A DNA stretch of 64,000 nucleotides from Bacillus gobiensis (lineage in GTDB: Bacteria > Bacillota > Bacilli > Bacillales > Bacillaceae): contig NZ_CP012600.1 in the NCBI RefSeq assembly GCF_001278705.1, positions 3,349,917-3,413,916 of the forward strand, in the 5' to 3' direction. Below, piece after piece: positions 27,286-35,729 of the stretch. The notes beneath the pieces are model-generated. The model was given only the letters and a program-made list of their open reading frames with translations. It was not told the DNA's origin and did not search any database. Position numbers and translations under genes: made by a program. How positions within the stretch are numbered: the first letter of the stretch is position 1; every line of letters starts with the position of its first letter.

Positions 27286-27425
27286 CTATATCTACAAGCC
27301 GAGATTTTATAGTATTTTTCAACATAAGAAATTCCTTTCTACTGTGATGGTTCATTTACTTACCCAATATTCCATGCCAATATAGAAGGAGGAAGAGGAA
27401 AAAAATAGAAAGTGAGTTGATAAGT

Positions 27426-27848
27426 GTGAACAACCTTACGAAAATGAAAATAGGAAAGCCAGCTAATGAAGTATTCGAAGCCTTTGTAGACCCTGAAAAA
27501 ATCGGGAGTTTTTGGTTCTCGTCGAGCTCTGAGAGATGGGAAGAGGGCAAGACGATAACATTGAGGTATGAGGAATACGATGCCCAAGGCGATATAGAAA
27601 TATTGGAAGTAGAGAAAAATAGCAAAATCATCTTTCAAGATGAGGAAGGACATATTGTTACGATTAAGCTAAAAGAGTCGGATGATTCGAGTACCATTAT
27701 TGAAGTTAACCAAGAAGGTTTTAAAGAAAATGATACGGAGTTAATCAATCAATTAATAGATAATAAAGAGGGCTGGGTTTACATGTTGACCTGTTTAAAG
27801 GGTTATTTAGAATATGGTGTCAATTTGAGAGCAGCATTAGTGAAATAG
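27426..27848 (+). CDS. SRPBCC family protein
   Basis: 140 residues from GTG 27426; TTG 27417 is an alternative, and the best ribosome site (AAGGAGG at 27386-27392) is too far from both. The fold pattern is clear: an N-terminal MKIGKPANEVFEAFVDPEKI, then FWFSSSSERWEEG, beta strands ending in VTIKLKES, and a long C-terminal helix with GWVYMLTCLKGYLEYG. This is the AHSA1-like ligand-binding or chaperone-cofactor type. It is probably cotranscribed with the following gene (33 bp gap). Confidence 0.8.
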   Translation: MNNLTKMKIGKPANEVFEAFVDPEKIGSFWFSSSSERWEEGKTITLRYEEYDAQGDIEILEVEKNSKIIFQDEEGHIVTIKLKESDDSSTIIEVNQEGFKENDTELINQLIDNKEGWVYMLTCLKGYLEYGVNLRAALVK

Positions 27849-27881
27849 CTTTGGCAATACCGTTATAAAAGGAGTAAGAGT

Positions 27882-28331
27882 ATGACTCAATATATCTACA
27901 TCGCTTCGCCAATGAGACTGCCTACGGGTTCGTTTGGCTTAAACCCTGTATCGCCGGAACAACCAAATGTTTTTAAAACGGAATTAGATTTCACACATTT
28001 ATATTTTGAAAATAATTACAATAGCGAAAAGAAAGCAAGATTTACCTATAGTGCCCACTTTTCATTCAAACATCAAGTAGCGGCCAGTCATAATTTCCTG
28101 CCGTTGAAATATCAAGTAAACGGGAATTCGATGGAAGAAAAGTGTTTAACTCTATTATATTCGTACCTTGAAGAAGCCGTTCAAGCTTCCGGAATTATTG
28201 AATATTTTACTAGTTTAAACGGGAAAGAATATCTGCCAATTTCACATAAACGAAGTATTCGATGGGCGGATATTAAGACAAGCTATGACCTCGTGATGGA
28301 AGACCTTGAATTTTGGGAGATTACTTTGTAG
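27882..28331 (+). CDS. Conserved hypothetical protein
   Basis: 149 residues with AAAGGAG before the ATG. It starts MTQYIYIASPMRLPTGSFGL and is soluble, with mixed alpha/beta pattern, no signal peptide and no known motif. It follows the SRPBCC gene closely. I do not recognise a family. Confidence 0.7.
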   Translation: MTQYIYIASPMRLPTGSFGLNPVSPEQPNVFKTELDFTHLYFENNYNSEKKARFTYSAHFSFKHQVAASHNFLPLKYQVNGNSMEEKCLTLLYSYLEEAVQASGIIEYFTSLNGKEYLPISHKRSIRWADIKTSYDLVMEDLEFWEITL

Positions 28332-28351
28332 AGACCTTTATCCTCCCAATG

Positions 28352-28390
28352 GTACGAAAAAACGTACTAAGTACGAAAAAAATAAGTACT
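28352..28390 (+). promoter_or_regulatory. Cluster of GTAC palindromes, candidate HxlR operator
   Basis: GTACG-AAAAAA-CGTAC (28352-28367) is a perfect inverted repeat. It overlaps CGTACT-A-AGTACG (28363-28375), and a further AGTACT follows at 28385-28390. The cluster lies 60-100 bp before the quinone reductase gene whose downstream neighbour is an HxlR regulator, a family that binds short GTAC/TACT-type palindromes. Confidence 0.55.
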
Positions 28391-28458
28391 TTTTATTCTT
28401 ATTTCAGCATGAAATAATCATTTTTAGTTAGAAAAACAAATCGAAAAGGATGATTGAT

Positions 28459-28998
28459 ATGAAAGTACTGGTTATCGTTGCACATCCTAATCTAGAGGAA
28501 TCTCGAGCAAACCGCTCTTTTATGCATGAGTTGAGCAAGCACGAAGAGATTACAGTTGTGAATCTTTATCAAAAATACCCCGATTGGAGCATTGATATCG
28601 AGCAAGAGCAAGCATTACTATTAAAATATGATCGTATCGTTTTTCAATTTCCTTTTTATTGGTACAGTTGCCCTCCTCTCTTAAAAAAATGGTTTGATGA
28701 TGTGTTGACGTACGGATGGGCATTTGGGTCGCAAGGCGATAAGCTAAAAGGGAAAGAGTTTATTATTGCAACCACAGCAGGGGGAACTGAAAGAGAATTC
28801 CGTGCTGGCGGGGATAATTGGTTTACAATTAGTGAATATTTCAGACCTATCCAAGCCACGCTATGGAAGTGCAACGGAAGCTTTCTCCCGATATTTGTCA
28901 CATATAATGCAGATGCAGGTTTGGATGAATACATTTCATCAGAAGCGCGGAAATACGTGGAGCATATCCAAAGTTCACACAACGCAATGATTAAGTAG
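28459..28998 (+). CDS. NAD(P)H-dependent quinone reductase, flavodoxin-like fold
   Basis: 179 residues from ATG 28459. MKVLVIVAHPNLEESRANR is the FMN/FAD-binding start of the NQO1/KefF/YwrO group, RIVFQFPFYWYSCPPLLKKW is the flavin ring contact, and TAGGTEREF is the later flavin loop. It performs two-electron reduction of quinones, avoiding radical formation. It is probably regulated by the HxlR protein encoded 22 bp downstream. A paralogue (63263-63787) sits next to a MarR gene. Confidence 0.9.
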   Translation: MKVLVIVAHPNLEESRANRSFMHELSKHEEITVVNLYQKYPDWSIDIEQEQALLLKYDRIVFQFPFYWYSCPPLLKKWFDDVLTYGWAFGSQGDKLKGKEFIIATTAGGTEREFRAGGDNWFTISEYFRPIQATLWKCNGSFLPIFVTYNADAGLDEYISSEARKYVEHIQSSHNAMIK

Positions 28999-29019
28999 TC
29001 GATAAAAAGGGGGTTTATG

Positions 29020-29337
29020 ATGGTAAAACAATCACTTAAATACCCAATTGAAGTTACCCTAAAAGTAATTGGAGGGAAATGGAAACCGTTAATTTTATTT
29101 ATTCTTTCCGAAGAAGGAACAAAACGGTTTGGTGAGTTGAGAAAACAGTTGGATGGAATTACTCAAGGGATGTTAACGAATCAACTTAGGGAGTTAGAGC
29201 AAGATGGTTTGATTTACCGCGTAATATATAATGAAATCCCTCCTAAAGTTGAATACTCTTTAACGCCATACGGCGAGTCACTTGAACCCATTCTTAAAGC
29301 AATGTGCAGCTGGGGAAGCGATCACTTGCATCTTTGA
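29020..29337 (+). CDS. HxlR family transcriptional regulator lacking the redox cysteine
   Basis: 105 residues; ATG 29020 has better spacing to GGGGG than ATG 29017. The winged helix shows [38 protein letters not shown] and the wing [15 protein letters not shown]. In YodB/HypR-type sensors a cysteine stands before the Pro of the CPVE-like segment; here it reads [14 protein letters not shown]. The only cysteine is near the C-terminus (AMCSWG). Direct quinone/thiol sensing by the classical mechanism is therefore unlikely. Confidence 0.88.
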   Translation: MVKQSLKYPIEVTLKVIGGKWKPLILFILSEEGTKRFGELRKQLDGITQGMLTNQLRELEQDGLIYRVIYNEIPPKVEYSLTPYGESLEPILKAMCSWGSDHLHL

Positions 29338-29377
29338 TATATGTAAGTTTGGTACTTTAGAAGAAAAGAGGGATTCC

Positions 29378-29608
29378 CTAAAACTTTATATTGGGGCATC
29401 CTTTTTTAAGTTTAAAACCAGGTTTGATCACTGGGGTAGAAACAGGAGAAAAATAGAAATTACAAACAAAAAAAACAGATGATAGAAAAAATATTATTGT
29501 AATTGGTTTATTTTGATTAACTCTTAGTTCTTTGATTCCTAAAACAAAAGCTAAGAGTGCAAAAGAAATGAGCACAAATGGGTACATTTCTGACATTGTA
29601 TTCGTCAT
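29378..29608 (-). CDS. Small membrane protein (DUF3953/YczI-like)
   Basis: 76 residues with two hydrophobic segments (about 10-25 and 36-50). FVLGIKELRVNQNKP between them is like the loop of YczI-type proteins. AAGG lies 6 nt before the ATG. Convergent with the HxlR gene. The last ~20 residues are poorly typical, so the 3' end may be altered. Confidence 0.45.
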   Translation of the reverse strand: MTNTMSEMYPFVLISFALLAFVLGIKELRVNQNKPITIIFFLSSVFFVCNFYFSPVSTPVIKPGFKLKKGCPNIKF

Positions 29609-29630
29609 AAAACCTTAAATACCTAACAGT

Positions 29631-29825
29631 AATCTCAATATTAAACTAGTAACGTCTAGCAAAAAGAATCATTATACTTATACTACAAGGGCCATGGTTA
29701 CAATATCGGTTATAGCATTAATTCTTCGTGAAAGTTATTTATCGGTGCTTGCGTTAAATTTCTTAATCATTCCAACTATTATTTTGGCCGTTCTAATTGT
29801 TTTTACATTAAAAAAACTAATATAA
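29631..29825 (+). pseudogene. Remnant of a small membrane protein
   Basis: An open frame without ribosome site gives NIKLVTSSKKNHYTYTTRAM then VTISVIALILRESYLSVLAL and a second hydrophobic stretch ending FTLKKLI. It looks like a two-helix protein that lost its start and part of the loop. An ATG at 29694 would give 43 residues. Confidence 0.3.
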
Positions 29826-29944
29826 CAACAAAGAGTCTTAGTCTTACCAATAAATAGATACTTGCTAGATTAAAAAGCTTTCATCATTCAAAAATATAGG
29901 ATGTCTTTAAAGCTATGCTTTTGAGACACCTTCTTATTTTAAAT

Positions 29945-30190
29945 CTAACCTTTAGAAAACCTTAAAAAACATATGAAAAAGAGGGAGATTATCGATGAGA
30001 TAAGCAACGAAACACTAATAACACCGAGCCCCATTCCTTCCCATCTTCCAACAATAAAACTTACAATAAATAAGATAATACTTAATACCATAAATAGAAT
30101 TCCGTATTGTAGCGAGGGTTTTTTATTAAAACTGATAGAAATTCCTATGATAATCGCGATAAAAAAAGCTGTCATTAGAATAAATGCCAT
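29945..30190 (-). CDS. YesK-like membrane protein
   Basis: 81 residues with three hydrophobic segments. The central loop reads FIVGRWEGMGLGVISVSLLI, a hallmark of the YesK-like family. GGAGG (30200-30204) precedes the ATG by 9 nt. Function unknown. It follows the LytTR regulator gene on the same strand (24 bp gap) and may belong to its operon. Confidence 0.7.
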   Translation of the reverse strand: MAFILMTAFFIAIIIGISISFNKKPSLQYGILFMVLSIILFIVSFIVGRWEGMGLGVISVSLLISSIISLFFICFLRFSKG

Positions 30191-30214
30191 TTCATCTTAC
30201 CTCCGTATGTCGGT

Positions 30215-30937
30215 CTAATCTATCTGTAACCTCTTATACAAGCTAGATAAATAATTCCGGCTGACAAACGCCATCTTTGATGTATTTTTGAAAAATACAA
30301 CATAAGTTTGACCCGAAGGCTCAATTCGGCTGATATGTTTGATATTAATAATGTAGCTCTTGTGGGTACGTATAAAGATAGACGGATCAAGTCTTTCCTC
30401 CATATTTTTCAAAGATTCCAATGTTCTGATTTCTTTAGTCGGTTTTCCAGCAACCATAATTTGGGTAGATTTATTTTCTGTACTAATAAATATAATTTCT
30501 TCTTGGTCTATAACTTCCACGATGTTCCGGCTTCGGATGCTTAACCGAGGAAGAAATTGCGTCGTTTGACTGGTTTCAAAAGACTTATCAATGCGCTTAA
30601 AGCATTGATATAAACGCTCATGGGAAAAGGGTTTGACAACATAATCAACAGCCTCGATCTCATACGCTTGAGACGCAAATTCTGTCGTTCCAGTAATAAA
30701 CACAATGCGCAAGTCAGGAATTTGCAAACGTAACTCTTTGGCAATCGTGTATCCATCTCCATCCGGCATTTTAATATCCACAAACAAAACTTGCGGTCGC
30801 AGATTTTGTACATATTTTTTTGTTTCTTTTGCCGATTTTGCTTCAGCCATGATAGTAAATCCATTATATTTCATAAACTCGACTAGTTCATTTCGTATTT
30901 TCTCATTATCTTCGGCAACTACTACGGTATAGGACAC
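30215..30937 (-). CDS. LytTR-family response regulator (AgrA/ComE type)
   Basis: 240 residues from GTG 30937 (GGAGG 7 nt upstream); an ATG at 30955 would overlap the kinase by 4 nt. The receiver has VVVAEDNEKIR, the phosphoacceptor in VLFVDIKMPDGDGY and KPFSHERLYQ. The LytTR DNA-binding domain (about 135-240) has LSIRSRNIVEVIDQEEII, FIRTHKSYIINIKHI and FVSRNYLSSL. LytTR proteins bind 9-bp direct repeats one to two helical turns apart; a matching 21-bp repeat lies at 32586-32618. Confidence 0.9.
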   Translation of the reverse strand: MSYTVVVAEDNEKIRNELVEFMKYNGFTIMAEAKSAKETKKYVQNLRPQVLFVDIKMPDGDGYTIAKELRLQIPDLRIVFITGTTEFASQAYEIEAVDYVVKPFSHERLYQCFKRIDKSFETSQTTQFLPRLSIRSRNIVEVIDQEEIIFISTENKSTQIMVAGKPTKEIRTLESLKNMEERLDPSIFIRTHKSYIINIKHISRIEPSGQTYVVFFKNTSKMAFVSRNYLSSLYKRLQID

Positions 30938-30951
30938 TTCGGATCCTCCTT

Positions 30952-32256
30952 TCATTCCTTCTTTTTCGAAAAAGGGATAAAAACAGAAAATGTTGTTCCT
31001 GATTCCGGGTCACTTTCAACCTCAATATGACTCTGATATTTTAACGAAAGCCGTTTTGCAGTTAGCAAACCAATCCCTTTATGTCCTTCCTTGGTTGTAT
31101 ATCCTTCCTGGAAGATTATGCTCATCTTGTTCGCTTCAATCCATGAATTGAGGTTATGAACGTGAAAAACAACCATGCTGTTCATCATTCGGTCTATTGT
31201 TACCTTTATCATTCGCCTATTAGAAGGAACTTTTATTTCTTCCTCAATGGCGTTATCAAGAAGATTTCCCAGAATTTGTACCAGTTCAAAGGATTTAATT
31301 TCCATAGAAGGAATCGATGTATAAGCATCAATCTTCATCGTAACATGATGAACTTGTGCGATTTCTTTTTTTGCCTGAAATAATGCGCTCAGGGCAGTAT
31401 GGTTTAAATGCAATATTGCCTGTTGCGATTGTAACTCAACATTCAATTCGTTTAGATACTCAGAAACTTCTTCGTATTCCTTCCGGTGGATTAACCCGGA
31501 AATCACCTGCATGTGGTTGTGATAATCATGCCGTTGAGCACGAACGGAGGAAATCAATTCCCCTATATTCCGTAGGTAAACTCTTTCAGTTTGTTCCATG
31601 GTTTGAAGTTCAAGTTTCTTTCCAAAAGAATATAGCAAAAACATGGTTATTCCCATAATTCCAATTGAAATCATCGAGATGATAATAAAATAATCCCCAG
31701 ACTGTTGTGTCATTTTTAGATTTCGTATACTGATCAGGCTTATGAGCTCATCTTGAATGAGGAACACCCCCATTAGAAAGAGGAGGTAATTCGTAAACTC
31801 AGTATGTTGGACTGTAAACCATTTTAAGAAAGATATCTTTTTTAAATAGAAAAATAGTCCGATTAAAAACAGCAAAAAGTCAATACCCAACATGATGAGT
31901 AATTCCCTTACCGAGTATTCCAATTTATCCTTAAGGTAATAAAGAGAAGTGACATCACACAAATGAATCATTATGTTCTCTACCATTGATTGGATAGCTA
32001 ATTGGGACAGGCTAATTAGAGCAGCCACACTCCACGAGAAGAGATAAAGATTTCTCAATAAAAAAATATTGAAAATAGCGTGAGCGATCATTGTCAACTC
32101 AATGGGAAATTTTAAGAACAATAATAACTTGAATAAAGATAAAAGACCAATAAAACAAACGGCATGTTTCTTGAAACGTGCCCAATCTATACCAAATATG
32201 GTGAAAACTAAAAACAAATAGACAAACGATTCAATTATGGAAAGAAAAAAAATCAA
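30952..32256 (-). CDS. GHKL sensor histidine kinase (AgrC/ComD-like)
   Basis: 434 residues from TTG 32256 (AGGAGGG upstream). Six to seven hydrophobic segments fill residues 1-215. The HPK10-type H-box VRAQRHDYHNHMQVISGLIH follows, then N-box GNLLDNAIEE and a G-box HKGIGLLTAKRL. Kinases of this class usually sense secreted peptides. No peptide precursor or AgrB-like protease was found within 750 bp, so the signal is unknown. Operon with the LytTR regulator. Confidence 0.9.
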   Translation of the reverse strand: MIFFLSIIESFVYLFLVFTIFGIDWARFKKHAVCFIGLLSLFKLLLFLKFPIELTMIAHAIFNIFLLRNLYLFSWSVAALISLSQLAIQSMVENIMIHLCDVTSLYYLKDKLEYSVRELLIMLGIDFLLFLIGLFFYLKKISFLKWFTVQHTEFTNYLLFLMGVFLIQDELISLISIRNLKMTQQSGDYFIIISMISIGIMGITMFLLYSFGKKLELQTMEQTERVYLRNIGELISSVRAQRHDYHNHMQVISGLIHRKEYEEVSEYLNELNVELQSQQAILHLNHTALSALFQAKKEIAQVHHVTMKIDAYTSIPSMEIKSFELVQILGNLLDNAIEEEIKVPSNRRMIKVTIDRMMNSMVVFHVHNLNSWIEANKMSIIFQEGYTTKEGHKGIGLLTAKRLSLKYQSHIEVESDPESGTTFSVFIPFSKKKE

Positions 32257-32585
32257 CCTTCTGGTTCCCTCCTACACATGCATGAACTTTATCTTAAACA
32301 AATTCTTCATAATAGAGATCATTGGAACACTTCAACCACTTTTTAAATTTGTAAAGGTTCTTTGCGTTTGATTATGTTTTCACAATTATAAAGTAGTATT
32401 GTAAAGAAATTATGAATTTTTACAATAATTTGAAATATTTATGAGTTTTTATATTTCCCCTGAGAACACTCTCTACCTTATGACTTTCTTCTTATTTAAA
32501 TGGATGTTCGATGTCTTTTCTTTAATCCTATTAGACTATTTATCTGACGGTCGAGGGAAAATGGACAGAAAATACCCCTCCTAAA

Positions 32586-32618
32586 TTTGTTTACTTTCTG
32601 TTAAAGTTTGTTTACTTT
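32586..32618. promoter_or_regulatory. Direct repeat with 21-bp period, candidate LytTR binding site
   Basis: TTTGTTTACTTT occurs at 32586-32597 and again at 32607-32618, exactly 21 bp apart (two DNA turns). That is the spacing of 9-bp half-sites with 12-bp gaps bound by AgrA/ComE-type regulators, one of which is encoded at 30215-30937. Confidence 0.45.
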
Positions 32619-32878
32619 TGTTGCGAGAGCCAGTCGATACCTATACTAACTTCTATTCTCCAAAATTAACATCATTAATCAGACTAATACTTTCACATAT
32701 CTTCCTGAAAACGTTCTCTTACCCCGATAAATCATCTTGTTATCGCAGAATGATAGACTCTGGTTTTGCATACTGTACAATTTGAATCGTTGTACAATTC
32801 AATCTTACGATGTAGCTCTTACTGATCAGGCATTGCCTTTGACCAATTTAAAATCGTTTCCAAGGGAGGGTTAAACAT

Positions 32879-32905
32879 ATGTGTGTTTGTAATTTTGCCG
32901 GGTGA
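32879..32905 (+). other. Possible leader peptide MCVCNFAG
   Basis: AAGGGAGGG (32862-32870), a near-perfect ribosome site, precedes ATG 32879 by 8 nt. The frame encodes only MCVCNFAG before TGA. It lies 108 bp upstream of the carbonic anhydrase gene. Two cysteine codons in four could make it a translation-sensing leader, but this is speculative. Confidence 0.3.
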
Positions 32906-33013
32906 GAGGATGGAATGAATATTAGCAAATAGAAACGATAAAACCTGAAGAAACAAACCAATAAAATCAATAAAAAAATCTTTTTAAGCTAATTACGAAG
33001 GAGAGGAAAATCC

Positions 33014-33610
33014 ATGTCTATTATTCAGAAAATTACGGAATTTAATAATTCCTTTGTAAACCAAAAAAATTATGAAGCATTTCAGACCTCAAAGTTTCCA
33101 GATAAAAAAATTGTTATTCTCACGTGCATGGATACTCGTTTGCTGGAACTACTTCCAAAAGCGATGGGTTTAAAAAACGGGGACGCGAAAATCATCAAGA
33201 ATGCTGGAGCTGTGGTATCGCATCCTTTTGGCAGCATTATGCGCAGTATTCTTGTAGCTATATATGGATTAAAAGCTGAAGAAGTATGTGTGATTGGGCA
33301 CCGCGGATGTGGAATGGAAGGCCTTGAACCTGGTTCCATTCTAGACAGCGCAAAGCAAAATGGTGTTAGCGAAGATCGAATTGATACTCTAGTTAATGCC
33401 GGTATTAATGTATCTGAATGGCTGACGGGTTTTGAATGTGTAGAGAAGAATGTGGAAAATAGTGTTCATTTGATTAAAAACCACCCTTTAATGCCAGAAA
33501 ATATTTCCGTTCATGGTATGGTGATCTGTCCTGAAACAGGTAAATTAGATCTCATCACAGATGGATATAAACAGGCCAATTCTAAGAAATCCAACCCAGT
33601 CACTATGTAG
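33014..33610 (+). CDS. Beta-carbonic anhydrase
   Basis: 198 residues, AAGGAGAGG before the ATG. Zinc ligands C38, H96 and C99 and the D40-R42 dyad are present in ILTCMDTRL and IGHRGCGM. NAGAVVSH and ICPETGKL complete the pattern of the short YvdA-type Firmicute enzymes. It interconverts CO2 and bicarbonate. A SulP transporter follows 300 bp downstream on the same strand, suggesting joint bicarbonate supply. Confidence 0.92.
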   Translation: MSIIQKITEFNNSFVNQKNYEAFQTSKFPDKKIVILTCMDTRLLELLPKAMGLKNGDAKIIKNAGAVVSHPFGSIMRSILVAIYGLKAEEVCVIGHRGCGMEGLEPGSILDSAKQNGVSEDRIDTLVNAGINVSEWLTGFECVEKNVENSVHLIKNHPLMPENISVHGMVICPETGKLDLITDGYKQANSKKSNPVTM

Positions 33611-33911
33611 TTTTTCTCAAGCAGCAAGTGATTGTTGTGCCTCCATTAATTGATGGTATTTGATTTTGCTTCAGGTAAAGTTGGGTATTGCCTCTACACT
33701 TCATTATTGGAGGCATGTTTTCTGCTTTTAAAATGAGAATTATTTTGTGGTGAATCTAAATAGAGTAAATATCTATAGTGTCCCTGTCACTGTGATAAGT
33801 CTTAACTCTCGTCATATTAACATTAATAATATTTACCGAAAATCCCATTGTTCGTATTAACTCAAGTTACAAAATAACCTTTTTAATAATTCAATTGGGA
33901 GGGTAACGTAC

Positions 33912-35174
33912 GTGAACTTAGACGCGTTCAGAGACTATTCCTTACACAACTTAAAAAAAGATGTGCTATCAGGAACTGTTGTTGGTATTATAGCTATTCC
34001 ATTGGGATTAGGGTTTGCGATTGCTTCTGGAACATCTCCTGTCACAGGACTTTATACAACGATTGTGGCCGGTTTATTGATTTCCATTTTAGGAGGATCC
34101 AGATTTCAGATTGGAGGTCCTACTGGTGCTTTTGTTCCGGTTTTATTGGGTATTATTTTGCAATTCGGATTTGAAAACTTATTAATTGCCGGGTTTATGG
34201 CTGGTATTTTGCTTATCATCTTTGGGCTATGCAAGGTAGGAAATTTAATCAAATTTTTTCCTCAGTCAATTATTATTGGTTTTCAGTCTGGTATTGCGGT
34301 TATTATATTCAGCGGTCAAATTCCAAACTTTCTAGGATTGCACAATATTGAAAAATACGAATATTTTCATTTAAATATCAAGGAAATAGTAGGAAATCTC
34401 TACCTTGTAGGCATCTATACTATAATCACTGCACTTCTTTGTTTACTGATTATTGTAATTGCGCAACGTTATTTTCCTAAAGTTGGAGGGATTTCCTATT
34501 TACTAGGCATCCTTGTCTCAAGTCTAGTTTCGTCTTTTTTCTATTCGAATCAAATAGAAACCATCGGTTCTATTTATGGGGAAATCCCACATCAATTACC
34601 TTTACCTGATTTTCCTAAGGTGACCATAGAAAAAATCATATATCTCTTGCCATCTTCCTTTGTAATTGCCATCCTTATTGGATTGCAATCTTTATTAACG
34701 GCTCGAGTTGCAGATGAAATGACTCGTTCAAAGCATAACAGTAAAAAAGAGCTAATTGGACAGGGCATTGTAAATATGGTTATACCTTTATTTCATGGAA
34801 TTCCAGCGGCTGGGGAGGTAGCACGAACCGTCACAAATATCAAAAATGGTGGCTCATCGCCAATTGCAGGAATAACACATGCTTTATTCGTTTTATTAGT
34901 ATTATTATTACTTGCACCCTATGCTTCCCATGTTGCGCTTGCTAGCCTAGCTCCGGTTTTGATGGTTGTGTCATGGAACATAAGCAAAAAGGAACAATTT
35001 GCTAGTATCCTAAAAGAAAAATCGGGACATTCATTGATTTTAATGGTTACCTTTTTGTTGACTGTTTTTGCTAATTTAACAATGGGAATTGGAGCAGGAT
35101 TATGTCTTTTTGCCTTTATGTGTCTTAGAAAGAGAATGAAAGATAATCAAAAACAATTAAAGAAGGCCATTTAA
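33912..35174 (+). CDS. SulP family anion transporter without STAS domain
   Basis: 420 residues from GTG 33912 (GGGAGGG 9 nt upstream). The N-terminal DYSLHNLKKDVLSGTVVG, GTSPVTGLYTTIVAGLL and GGSRFQIGGPTGAFV are SulP signatures, and NIKNGGSSPIAGITHA is the later conserved motif. About 12-14 helices fill the length and the protein stops right after the last one. The C-terminal STAS domain of typical SulP proteins is therefore missing. Next to a carbonic anhydrase, bicarbonate (BicA-like) is a better guess than sulfate. Confidence 0.87.
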   Translation: MNLDAFRDYSLHNLKKDVLSGTVVGIIAIPLGLGFAIASGTSPVTGLYTTIVAGLLISILGGSRFQIGGPTGAFVPVLLGIILQFGFENLLIAGFMAGILLIIFGLCKVGNLIKFFPQSIIIGFQSGIAVIIFSGQIPNFLGLHNIEKYEYFHLNIKEIVGNLYLVGIYTIITALLCLLIIVIAQRYFPKVGGISYLLGILVSSLVSSFFYSNQIETIGSIYGEIPHQLPLPDFPKVTIEKIIYLLPSSFVIAILIGLQSLLTARVADEMTRSKHNSKKELIGQGIVNMVIPLFHGIPAAGEVARTVTNIKNGGSSPIAGITHALFVLLVLLLLAPYASHVALASLAPVLMVVSWNISKKEQFASILKEKSGHSLILMVTFLLTVFANLTMGIGAGLCLFAFMCLRKRMKDNQKQLKKAI

Positions 35175-35729
35175 CGGACTTCATGCGACAAATGTTAGTC
35201 GGATAAGCAGGTGTCGTTGCCTTGGACGTCAGTCAACAATTTGCATTTAGAGAATGTAACGAGGTGTTTATCCGGCACGTACTACTTGACAGCGAGAGTG
35301 AAGAAGAAAAAAGAATTGGTTACCGACTAATCACCCCCATAATACGAACAGGAATCTGAGACTCTTACCCTATAAGCAATATTAAGGAGGTATTGATGAT
35401 GTTTTGGTTGAGAAGTATTATAATTGCGTGTTTTTCGTTAACAGCCCTTAGTTTATTTCTGTATCAAGGAACAGAGATTATTCATGCAATTTCCGATTTC
35501 TTTCATAAAAAAAATTAAAAAACAACCCCATTCTCAGCAGTGGGGAAGGAAAAAGAATCTAATCATGAGCATAATGAGAATATGAATCTGAGGCTCTTAT
35601 CCTGAGATTGATCATAAACAATACTAGGAAGGACTTTTCCAAAGAGGAAGTTAAACTATTTAATATAGTGGCTTATGTTATGTTCTTATCAAGAATCTCC
35701 CTCACGTGATTACAATTGGAGGGATAACA
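35175..35729 (+). other. Region between SulP and NUDIX genes
   Basis: Besides the 40-residue gene, a frame at ~35208-35360 encodes GVVALDVSQQFAFRECNEVF onward without a start and may be a remnant. GAATCTGAGACTCTTACCCT (35350-35370) is echoed at 35582-35603 (GAATCTGAGGCTCTTATCCT), a degenerate ~20-bp direct repeat. CCCCA/TGGGG at 35524-35543 forms a small hairpin. Confidence 0.3.
35396..35518 (+). CDS. Small membrane protein (40 residues)
   Basis: AAGGAGG (35384-35390) stands 5-8 nt before a double ATG. The peptide MMFWLRSIIIACFSLTALSL has one hydrophobic helix, then LYQGTEIIHAISDFFHKKN. It is likely real from its ribosome site. It lies downstream of the SulP gene and could be part of that unit. 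Confidence 0.5.
   Translation: MMFWLRSIIIACFSLTALSLFLYQGTEIIHAISDFFHKKN

Larger units (their letters stand above)
32257..33013. other. Long intergenic region between the sensor kinase and carbonic anhydrase genes
   Basis: 750 AT-rich bases. It holds the 21-bp-spaced direct repeat (32586-32618), paired TGTACAATT motifs at ~32777 and ~32793, and a short cysteine-containing open frame (32879-32905). No peptide pheromone gene of normal size was seen. Confidence 0.5.

Noticed and set aside
27029..27355. 108-codon minus-strand frame through the intergenic repeats
   Set aside because: The frame is produced by the repeat itself. The pattern follows the DNA periodicity and there is no convincing start signal.
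33687..33721. GCCTC/GAGGC hairpin after the carbonic anhydrase gene as terminator
   Set aside because: Only 5 bp of stem and a long loop; too weak to list.
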